A stretch of 7,185 bases of DNA. Origin: Verrucomicrobiota bacterium. GTDB taxonomy: Bacteria > Verrucomicrobiota > Verrucomicrobiia > Limisphaerales > UBA1100. The stretch covers positions 1 through 7,185 of the forward strand of contig DQLO01000241.1 in the NCBI GenBank assembly GCA_015660155.1. Direction: 5' to 3'. Numbering within the stretch: position 1 is the stretch's first letter; every line of letters begins with the position of its first letter. The translations under genes and the position numbers were made by a program. A model generated the notes under the pieces. It was not told the origin of the DNA and ran no database searches. It worked only from the letters and a program-made list of their open reading frames with translations. Shown piece by piece: positions 1 to 6,074 of the stretch.

Positions 1-14
1 CGTCCACAAGCGCC

Positions 15-1832
15 ATGAAAAAAATCCTGCTCATTCTTCCGCTCCTGTTCACCGTCAGCGCCTGCCAAAGCGCCCCGCAACGCCCGCTCGAGTTCACCAC
101 CATGATCGCCCACTGGGCGAACTACGCACACGCGGATTATCTGCCCTTCGTCAAGGAGGCGCGGCCAGAGCTGGCGCAGGTGGGTTTTTACGGCGGCCAT
201 TATTGGAGCCTCGCGCACACGAAACACGGCGGCGGCTATCCCGCACACTTTCCGAAAGTGGGCCTCGCGGAAAATCGCGCGTGGCTCATCCAGCGCAACC
301 GCGAATTGCACAAGCTCGACGTGCTCGTCATCGGCCATTTCAACATCGAGTTTCTCGTGGGCGAACCGACGGGCAAAGATGGTCCGCGAGGTTTTTTCAA
401 ATTTTACAACGAACTGTGGGACCAAAAACAACTCGGCCCCAAGCCGGTGAAAAACCCACTGGACCTTCTGGAAAAAAACGCCGACGGCACACCGCGCATT
501 AACAACAGCTACTCCATCGGCGGCATGAAGGAATACTGGGCGTGCCTCAACAACCCCCACTGGCGCACGGTGCTGAAGGCGTGGGCGCGCGAGGGCATTC
601 GCGCGGGCTTGGATGGATTCATGATCAATTATTTTTACCGGCACAATTGTTTGTGCGAACATTGCCAGCGCGAGTTTCGCGAATACCTCGGCGGCCGCTT
701 CACAGCGGCGGAGTTGAAAACGAATTTTAAAATCAACAACCTCGCCAAACACAAGTTCACCGAAATCGGCGCGTGGCACGACCCCGCCAAGAGCACGCTC
801 TTCAAGCGCGAGCAGCTGCGCTTTTCGCAAATCGCAACCAAGGAATGTTTTGACGAGGTTTTTGTGAAATACGGTCGCTCGCTCAAGCCCGAGCTCATCG
901 TCGGCCAGTGGAATCACCTCGGCCGCTTCGGGCAAATCAACGGCGACGAGCGTTGCCTTTTGCCCGCCGAGCTGTGGGCGAAGGATGAGGATTATCTTTG
1001 GTACAGCACCGGCAGCGGCGCGTTTTACACCGACCTCAAAAACGGCTTCCTCGGCGAGGGCACGCTGCAGGCGCGGTATATTCGCGGCGCCACCGGCGGC
1101 AAACCTTTCACGCTCGGCAAATACGAAAGCACCCGCACGCGCGTGGCCATCGCGGAGCTCATCGCCAACGGCGGCGCGCCGATGGGGTTTTACACGCGCT
1201 TCACCAACGCCGAGGCGCGCAAGGTCATCACGCAATATTACAATTTCATCCGCCGCAACGCCTCTATATATAGGAGTAACCAACCCGCCACCGAGAGTGT
1301 GTTGCTTTTCCCACGCAAAGCCGTGCACGCGGGCAACGTGGCCGACGTTCAAAAATTTCTGAAGCTCGGCGATTCATTGCTGAACCGGCACATCCTCTTC
1401 GACGTGCTCCCCGACGACCTCGCCCCCAACGCGGCCCTCGCCAAGTTCAAGACCGTTTATCGCGTGAACGGCAAAACGCCGACGGCATCAAGCCGTTTCA
1501 AAATCACCGCGCCCAAGACCGTGAGAGCTTCGCTCAGCCGCCCAGCCAAGGGCGACGCGTTGCATTTGCATTTTGTGAATTACAACCGCACCGAACCCGC
1601 CAAACCGAAAAGCGCCGGTGGCGGCATCCACGACGAAAAACCCATCGCGGTCGATGGGGTGCGGTTTTCATTCCGCGTGCCGGAAGGGAAGGCGCTCAAA
1701 CACATCCGATTTTACACACCGGAAAATGACAAAGCGATTGAACTCCTCGCCACTTTTTCAACCAACACGTTTCATATCAGCCTTCCAAAATTCCTCGTGT
1801 ACGGAGTGGTGGAATTAGAGTTTGGAAAATGA
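15..1832 (+). CDS. Lipoprotein, putative glycoside hydrolase-like protein (TIM barrel)
   Basis: This 605-residue protein probably acts on a carbohydrate at the cell envelope; the substrate is unknown. The N-terminus (MKKILLILPLLFTVSAC) is a lipoprotein signal with lipobox VSAC and lipidated Cys17. Residues from about 27 to 410 read like the TIM barrel of uncharacterised GH42/GHL-type glycosidases. The hallmark is DGFMINYF at 200-207, followed by a Cys cluster at C212, C214 and C217 and an FREYL helix. This resembles the metal-binding Cys motif after a barrel strand in those families. The stretch near 425-470 (SVLLFPRKAVHAG onward) fits the Rossmann-like trimerisation domain that follows such barrels, and the last 100 residues look beta-rich. 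I cannot assign the catalytic acids. The ATG at 15 is chosen because it gives the signal peptide; only 14 bases precede it and no clear ribosome site is visible. It converges on the hydrolase gene downstream. Confidence 0.75.
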   Translation: MKKILLILPLLFTVSACQSAPQRPLEFTTMIAHWANYAHADYLPFVKEARPELAQVGFYGGHYWSLAHTKHGGGYPAHFPKVGLAENRAWLIQRNRELHKLDVLVIGHFNIEFLVGEPTGKDGPRGFFKFYNELWDQKQLGPKPVKNPLDLLEKNADGTPRINNSYSIGGMKEYWACLNNPHWRTVLKAWAREGIRAGLDGFMINYFYRHNCLCEHCQREFREYLGGRFTAAELKTNFKINNLAKHKFTEIGAWHDPAKSTLFKREQLRFSQIATKECFDEVFVKYGRSLKPELIVGQWNHLGRFGQINGDERCLLPAELWAKDEDYLWYSTGSGAFYTDLKNGFLGEGTLQARYIRGATGGKPFTLGKYESTRTRVAIAELIANGGAPMGFYTRFTNAEARKVITQYYNFIRRNASIYRSNQPATESVLLFPRKAVHAGNVADVQKFLKLGDSLLNRHILFDVLPDDLAPNAALAKFKTVYRVNGKTPTASSRFKITAPKTVRASLSRPAKGDALHLHFVNYNRTEPAKPKSAGGGIHDEKPIAVDGVRFSFRVPEGKALKHIRFYTPENDKAIELLATFSTNTFHISLPKFLVYGVVELEFGK

Positions 1833-1896
1833 AGACACGGATTTCACGGATTTTCACAGATTATTAAATCCGTGTTCATCCGTGAAATCCGTGTCT
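1833..1896. repeat. Palindrome made of iterated ATCCGTG-type units
   Basis: Each arm is built from three imperfect copies of a unit of about 10 nt. The left arm reads acacggattt, cacggatttt, cacagatt; the right arm reads aatccgtgtt, catccgtgaa, atccgtgtct. The element is therefore both a palindrome and a short tandem repeat. Sequences of the form ATCCGTGAAATCCGTG are, from memory, recurrent intergenic elements in several bacterial genomes, which would make this a member of a dispersed repeat family. Only one copy is present in this window, so dispersal cannot be shown here. Confidence 0.55.
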
Positions 1897-1903
1897 ATTT
1901 TTT
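1833..1903 (+). terminator. Long palindromic hairpin plus T-run between convergent genes
   Basis: Bases 1833-1851 are an exact reverse complement of 1878-1896 (19 bp). Inside them, 1855-1862 (cacagatt) pairs with 1867-1874 (aatccgtg) with one mismatch around a 4-nt loop (atta), after a 3x3 internal loop. A run of six T follows at 1898-1903, so on the plus strand it has the form of an intrinsic terminator for the lipoprotein gene, starting right after its TGA. On the minus strand the following T-run is weaker (four T), so bidirectional action is possible but less certain. The hydrolase stop codon (1895-1897) lies in the right arm. The sequence shows the structure; termination is inferred. Confidence 0.7.
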
Positions 1904-3910
1904 GAGCGCCTCGATTTGTTTCAAGTCGAAATGCTCGAGCAAGCCGTGGCACATCAGCTCGGGCAGATGATTGGCACCTCTGTTGGCGGTAATGACTTCC
2001 TTGAGACTTTTCATTGGGTTTTCCAATTCGATGGAGGCGATGGCCTTCGTCTGCACCACCGCCAAGCGCGCGGCCACGCTGAGGCGGGGGCCGGTGGAGT
2101 GGAGGGTGACTGGAGCGCTGAATTCTTTTTTGGCCCAGTTGGCGAGGGCGGTGATTTGGCCGGATTGGATGCCGATGGCGCGTTCGCCGACGGCGTGCAT
2201 CAGGATGACGTGCAAGAAATCGCGGCTTTTGATTTTGGATTCGCCGAAGAAGAAGGGGTCGAAGGCGATGACGCGTTGGCTCTCGGCGAGCAGCCTTTTT
2301 ACGCGCGCGGCTTGGGTTTTACGGCCGGTGTCGGCGATGAGGAGGGTGGTGCCATTGGGTTCATCAGGCGTGAAGACGGTGCCGGGCACGGTCCAGTCGT
2401 TGCCGATTTGGAATTGGTAATGGGTCACGCTGCCTTCGCCGCCGATTTCCTTGGCCTTCGCTTTGTAATTTTTGGCGTGAATGATTTTTAGCAGCTTGGT
2501 GCGTTGTTCGGTTTTGCTACCGGTTTGGGGTTTGGGGAGATTTTTCATAAGCCCCAGCGCGAGGGTGTTGAAGGAGTGGTTGTCCTTGGGCAAGGGGACG
2601 ATGAGTTCGTCGTAGGTTTTGATTTCTTTTTCGCTGGGGATTTCGTTGCGGTTGAATTTTTTGTCGCCGGGATAAAATACGTCGCCGATGAAACAGTAGA
2701 GTTGTTGACGGTTGTCGATGCCGAAGTTGTGGGTGCCGGGTTTGAAATTAATATGCGTGCGCAAGAAATCGCGGCGGTCGTGCAGGGCGAAGATGGGCGC
2801 GGCGGCCTCGATGAGCGGCGGCAGCGCGTGGCCGGCAGTGAAACAGCAGGCGTCGTAAGCGTTATTAGTTAGCAACGCGGAGCGATTGGCGAGCATCGCT
2901 GTGAGGTGGGTGTAGTCGGCGTAGAGGGCGAGGTCGTTGGGGGTTTGCTCGGAATCGCCGAGATCCTTGCCGTGGCGCGCGCGGGTTTTGAAGCTGGAAT
3001 AGCCGGCGACGGGATTGGCGAGCGTGACGCGTTCGTCGAGTGAGCTGATGAAAATCGTCTGCCAACCACCACCGGAAAGGCCGGCCACCGCCACCTGCTT
3101 GGGGTCGGCATTGGGATGGGCGAGCAGCACGTCGAGGCCCTTGCTCATGTTCAGATAAAACGGCGCGATGCCGGAGGAGCCGCAGAGGTCGAGCTGGTTC
3201 ATCTGATAATGCCCCATGCGATTGGCGAACTGGCCCATGCCAATCCACTCGGGGTTGAGCACAATCATGCCGCGCTTGACGAGGTTGATGCAGCGGAGTT
3301 GTTTGCCGTCCGTCGCCTTACCCGTACGGGCGTGGCCGTTGACGTTCATCACCACGGGCACTTTGCCCTTGAGGTTGAGTGGCTCGTAAAGCAGCGCGGG
3401 AATCCACCAGCCGGGCAAGGCCTCGAATTTCAGTTTCCTGATGCGGTAGCCCGGAAGATTTTCAATCGAATCGCCCCACTCCACTTTCAGCGCTGTGTTG
3501 CGCCACTTGGCGGCTGCACCTCGGAACACAACTTTGTCCAAAATGTTTTTGCGGTATTCGTCGGCTTTGATTTTCCATTCGGCGGCGGAGCGGACGCGGG
3601 GCATTTCGGGCACGCGGGTTTCATTGAAGACGCGGACTTCTTCCAACGCGAGATCGGGGCCGATGATTTTTTCACTGAGCGCGGCGGTGATGTCGGCCTC
3701 GGTGAGCGGGGCGGGATTGGCAATGAAGGCGGGCTGCGCCATCAGCAATGAAGCACGGCTTCCGGGGGAAACGCACAGTTCGCACAGCGGCTCGGCGGAT
3801 TGCGGCTGCAGCGAGGCGCAGCAACTGGCTTGAGTCGCGTGATTAGCTTTCCAGCCCCAACCGCCTAGAGCGGCCACGGTGGCGATACCTAAAATAAATG
3901 CTGCTTTCAT
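1895..3910 (-). CDS. Exported two-domain alpha/beta hydrolase, acetylxylan-esterase/dienelactone-hydrolase-like
   Basis: This protein of about 671 residues is probably an exported esterase; the ester it cleaves is unknown. From the ATG at 3910, residues 1-25 (MKAAFILGIATVAALGGWGW) form a signal peptide or N-terminal anchor. The first hydrolase domain has the nucleophile elbow GLSGGGW with Ser279. Asp353 (NAYDACCF) and His394 (PGTHNF) are the likely other two members of the triad. Residues from about 495 to 670 form a second alpha/beta-like domain. It opens with GTTLLIADTGR, but its nucleophile position reads HSTGPR, so it looks catalytically degenerate. A TTG at 3940 would add ten residues. 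I prefer 3910 because it starts directly with a signal sequence, although neither start has a good ribosome site. A Cys-rich linker (CC, CELC) lies at about residues 30-46. The gene diverges from the cysteine desulfurase and converges on the lipoprotein gene. Confidence 0.8.
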   Translation of the reverse strand: MKAAFILGIATVAALGGWGWKANHATQASCCASLQPQSAEPLCELCVSPGSRASLLMAQPAFIANPAPLTEADITAALSEKIIGPDLALEEVRVFNETRVPEMPRVRSAAEWKIKADEYRKNILDKVVFRGAAAKWRNTALKVEWGDSIENLPGYRIRKLKFEALPGWWIPALLYEPLNLKGKVPVVMNVNGHARTGKATDGKQLRCINLVKRGMIVLNPEWIGMGQFANRMGHYQMNQLDLCGSSGIAPFYLNMSKGLDVLLAHPNADPKQVAVAGLSGGGWQTIFISSLDERVTLANPVAGYSSFKTRARHGKDLGDSEQTPNDLALYADYTHLTAMLANRSALLTNNAYDACCFTAGHALPPLIEAAAPIFALHDRRDFLRTHINFKPGTHNFGIDNRQQLYCFIGDVFYPGDKKFNRNEIPSEKEIKTYDELIVPLPKDNHSFNTLALGLMKNLPKPQTGSKTEQRTKLLKIIHAKNYKAKAKEIGGEGSVTHYQFQIGNDWTVPGTVFTPDEPNGTTLLIADTGRKTQAARVKRLLAESQRVIAFDPFFFGESKIKSRDFLHVILMHAVGERAIGIQSGQITALANWAKKEFSAPVTLHSTGPRLSVAARLAVVQTKAIASIELENPMKSLKEVITANRGANHLPELMCHGLLEHFDLKQIEALKK

Positions 3911-4040
3911 GCCTTTGGATACCGTTGAATTGGCTGTCAATTTACCGCGCGCAGTGTGTCTTCACAAGAAAAAGCTTTGATTTTGGCGTGGAAAGACTGT
4001 TTAACTCGCCGTTCCCCCGCGATGGTTTGCGGCTGAATTG
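3911..4040. promoter_or_regulatory. Divergent intergenic spacer with promoters for both flanking genes (inferred)
   Basis: The 130 bp between the leftward hydrolase and the rightward cysteine desulfurase must hold the start signals of both genes if neither is read through from elsewhere. On the plus strand, TTGATT (3977-3982) and TTTAAC (4000-4005) are 17 bp apart and each match four of six sigma-70 consensus bases. Transcription would then start near 4012, about 29 bases before the ATG. On the minus strand there is a perfect TTGACA at 3940-3935, but no matching -10 box at the right distance. This is a motif reading only. Confidence 0.3.
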
Positions 4041-5231
4041 ATGAGTGACACGCCTGTTTATTATTTTGATAACAACGCCACCACGCGTGTAGCGCCGGAG
4101 GTGTTGGAGGCGATGCTGCCGTTTCTCACGGAGCAATGGGGCAATCCTTCCAGCGCGTACACGTTCGGCAATCGTTTGGTGGGGGCGGTGGATGCCGCGC
4201 GCGAACAGGTGGCGGCGCTGATCAATGCTGATCCGCGCGAAATTATTTTTACCAGTTGCGGCACCGAGAGCAGCAATGCGGCGCTCAATAGCGCGTTGCT
4301 CACGCGACCGGGCAAGCGGCATCTCGTCACCACGGCGGTGGAGCACTCGGCCAATTTGAAGTTTGGCGAGGCGTTTGAAAAACGCGGCGGCGAAGTCACG
4401 TGGCTGCCGGTGGATCGCGCGGGCCAACTCGATGTGCATGAACTGCACGAAGCCATTCGCGAAGACACCGCGGCCGTGACGGTGATGCTGGCCAACAACG
4501 AGACGGGCGTGATTTTTCCGATCGAAGAAATCGCCGCGATGTGTCGTGCCAAGAATGTGCTATTTCATACCGACGCCGTGCAAACGCCCGGCAAGTTGAA
4601 GCTGGATGTGAAAGCGATGGGCGTAGATTTCATGTCGCTCTCGGCGCACAAACTCCACGCGCCCAAAGGCATCGGGCTGTTGTACGTGCGGCGGGGCGTG
4701 GCGTGGCAACCGTATGTGATGGGCGGCGACCAGGAAAGCGGTCGGCGCGGCGGCACGGAGAATGTCGCGCAAATCGCCGCCTTCGGCCGCGCAGCGGAGC
4801 TGGCGATGGCGAGCTTGGAAAATGACACGGGCCGCATCCGCGCTTTGCGCGATCGGATGGAGGCCGGCATTATGAGCAGCATCGAAGGCGTCACGCGCAA
4901 TGGCGCGAAGGAGCCACGATTGCTGAACACCAGTAATTTGAGTTTTGCCAATTGCGAGGCGGAAGCGATTTTGTTGCTGCTCGATCGCGAGGGCATTTGC
5001 GCCAGCAGCGGCTCGGCGTGCACCACCGGTTCGCTGGCGCCAAGCCACGTGTTGACGGCGATGGGCGTTTCGCCGGAACACGCGCTCGGCTCGGTGCGGC
5101 TGAGCCTCAGCAAATATACCACCGATGCGGAGGTGGATTTTCTGCTGGAAAAACTGCCCCCAATGATCGCCAAGCTGCGCGGCGCCTCCCCGCGCGCGGC
5201 CGAGCCCGCCGTGCAATCGGCCGGATTATAG
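4041..5231 (+). CDS. nifS: Cysteine desulfurase, NifS/IscS class I, PLP-dependent
   Basis: The enzyme takes sulfur from L-cysteine as an enzyme persulfide, releasing alanine, and supplies it for Fe-S cluster assembly and other thio-cofactors in the cytoplasm. The 396 residues match the family's usual length of about 400. The visible signature begins with YFDNNATTRVAPEV at the N-terminus. Cofactor residues are His102 (AVEHS), Asn153 (NNETG), Asp178 and Gln181 (HTDAVQ), with the PLP Schiff-base lysine Lys204 in SLSAHKLHAPKG. GRRGGTEN follows, and the catalytic Cys327 lies in ASSGSACTTGSLAPSHVL. FTSCGTESSN and the SACTxGSLxPSH loop resemble NifS more than housekeeping IscS, but the symbol reflects subtype, not a proven role in nitrogen fixation. 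The ATG at 4041 is preferred to the TTG just before it at 4038; no strong ribosome site is seen. No NifU/IscU scaffold gene lies beside it. Confidence 0.95.
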   Translation: MSDTPVYYFDNNATTRVAPEVLEAMLPFLTEQWGNPSSAYTFGNRLVGAVDAAREQVAALINADPREIIFTSCGTESSNAALNSALLTRPGKRHLVTTAVEHSANLKFGEAFEKRGGEVTWLPVDRAGQLDVHELHEAIREDTAAVTVMLANNETGVIFPIEEIAAMCRAKNVLFHTDAVQTPGKLKLDVKAMGVDFMSLSAHKLHAPKGIGLLYVRRGVAWQPYVMGGDQESGRRGGTENVAQIAAFGRAAELAMASLENDTGRIRALRDRMEAGIMSSIEGVTRNGAKEPRLLNTSNLSFANCEAEAILLLLDREGICASSGSACTTGSLAPSHVLTAMGVSPEHALGSVRLSLSKYTTDAEVDFLLEKLPPMIAKLRGASPRAAEPAVQSAGL

Positions 5232-5281
5232 CCCGAAAAAGCCATTTTTTCTTTGTAACCCTTCGCCCCGCAAGGCGTCAT

Positions 5282-5290
5282 AAGGTCAGG
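5282..5290 (+). promoter_or_regulatory. Ribosome binding site supporting the ATG at 5300
   Basis: The purine-rich aaggtcagg ends nine bases before the ATG at 5300. It supports starting the membrane-anchored protein here rather than at the earlier in-frame starts inside the cysteine desulfurase gene. Confidence 0.45.
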
Positions 5291-5299
5291 AAAACATTT

Positions 5300-6034
5300 A
5301 TGAAAACTATTGTAGCCATCATCGCAGCCATGATCGTGAGTTCGGCGTTCACCTTGTGGATCAAGAACTCATCCACAAAAACCAAAACCGAAGACCGCAA
5401 GGCATCGGAAAACAACACGCATAAGGAGGAACTGGCAGCCCTCCGCAAAGAAATGGTGAAGCTGCGGGCCGACGCCGGTTCGCAGGCCGCAATGGTCCTC
5501 AAAGAATCCAACGTGCAGGTGCCCGGCGTGGTGACCGATCCGGCGGATCTCATCGAACAACTTTCAGCCGACGGCACCACCGGCGCGGACGTGGAATCGC
5601 AGAAGCGGGTCATCCACTATTTTGAAAGCCTCGTGGACGCCAGCGGAGAGTCGCTGCCCGCCATCGCCAACTTCATGAACCAGAATGTGGACAAGGAATT
5701 TGGCCGGCCCAGCTTCCGCCAACAACTCAACATCACCAACTCGCAGATGGAAGAGATGCGCGCCTTCGGAGAAAAACAACGCGAAGAAATGGGTGCCAAG
5801 ATGAGGGAAATCTGGGGTAATCAAGAATTGACCCGCGAAGAGCGTGGCCAGAAAATGCGCGAAATCTTCTCCAGCGGTTCAGAGAAATTCATGGGATTGA
5901 TGACCGACGAACAAAAGGCTCAGCTCGAGCAAATGGGAGGCGATCAAGGCGACCGTATTCGGATGATGATGCGGGGAATGGGAGGCGACCGAGGTGGGCG
6001 CGGCGGCGATCGCGGCGGACGCGGAGGACGTTAA
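5300..6034 (+). CDS. Membrane-anchored Spy/CpxP-like helical protein with GGDRGGR-repeat tail
   Basis: This 244-residue protein has no firm function. Residues 3-20 (TIVAIIAAMIVSSAFTLW) form a membrane anchor or uncleaved signal, putting the rest in the periplasm. Residues of about 30-58 are a charged coiled coil (HKEELAALRKEMVKLRAD). Residues 143-212 resemble the Spy/CpxP (LTxxQ) family of periplasmic chaperones and stress sensors: LNITNSQMEEMR, then KQREEMGAKMREIW, LTREERGQKMREIF and finally MTDEQKAQLEQM. The tail, residues 213-244, is Gly/Arg/Asp-rich. It has GGDRGGR twice in tandem, a trailing GGR, and a degenerate GGDQGDR copy just upstream. The reading frame stays open upstream to 4952, inside the desulfurase gene, but 5300 gives a ribosome site and a signal sequence. 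A shared transcript with the next gene, 40 bp downstream, is likely. A chaperone or metal/stress-sensing role is inference from the family. Confidence 0.7.
   Translation: MKTIVAIIAAMIVSSAFTLWIKNSSTKTKTEDRKASENNTHKEELAALRKEMVKLRADAGSQAAMVLKESNVQVPGVVTDPADLIEQLSADGTTGADVESQKRVIHYFESLVDASGESLPAIANFMNQNVDKEFGRPSFRQQLNITNSQMEEMRAFGEKQREEMGAKMREIWGNQELTREERGQKMREIFSSGSEKFMGLMTDEQKAQLEQMGGDQGDRIRMMMRGMGGDRGGRGGDRGGRGGR
5936..6031 (+). repeat. 21-bp coding repeat encoding GGDRGGR
   Basis: Two adjacent 21-bp units at 5981-6001 and 6002-6022 encode GGDRGGR, followed by a 9-bp part-unit (6023-6031, GGR) directly before the stop. A diverged unit at 5936-5956 encodes GGDQGDR. The units differ mostly at third codon positions, which suggests older duplication followed by selection for the peptide sequence. 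Confidence 0.75.
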
Positions 6035-6074
6035 CCAATCCATTCAATCTAAAACCAAAACACAAATCTAAAAA

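Noticed and set aside
1916..2491. 191-codon plus-strand open frame opposite the hydrolase gene
   Set aside because: It is antisense to a gene with clear hydrolase motifs, and its translation is the Gly/Asp/Glu-rich low-quality sequence typical of a shadow frame.
3116..3751. 211-codon plus-strand open frame opposite the hydrolase N-terminal half
   Set aside because: It lies wholly antisense to the real gene, has no signal or motif, and is explained by high GC codon bias.
3911..3940. TTG start at 3940 for the hydrolase
   Set aside because: It adds ten polar residues before a signal sequence that begins naturally at the ATG at 3910, and it has no ribosome site.
3935..3940. Perfect TTGACA on the minus strand as the hydrolase promoter -35 box
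   Set aside because: No acceptable -10 box lies 16-18 bp downstream, and that position would run into the start codon.
5235..5251. gaaaaa-gcca-ttttttc as a terminator after the cysteine desulfurase
   Set aside because: The stem is only six pairs and almost entirely A:T, too weak to call. Whether the desulfurase is co-transcribed with the next gene stays open.
4560..5281. Two long minus-strand frames opposite the cysteine desulfurase
   Set aside because: Both are complementary to the well-conserved desulfurase coding region and contain no recognisable domain.
4952..5299. Upstream extension of the Spy-like protein into the desulfurase gene
   Set aside because: The extension is Arg-rich shadow sequence of the other frame. 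The ATG at 5300 has a ribosome site and begins a membrane anchor.
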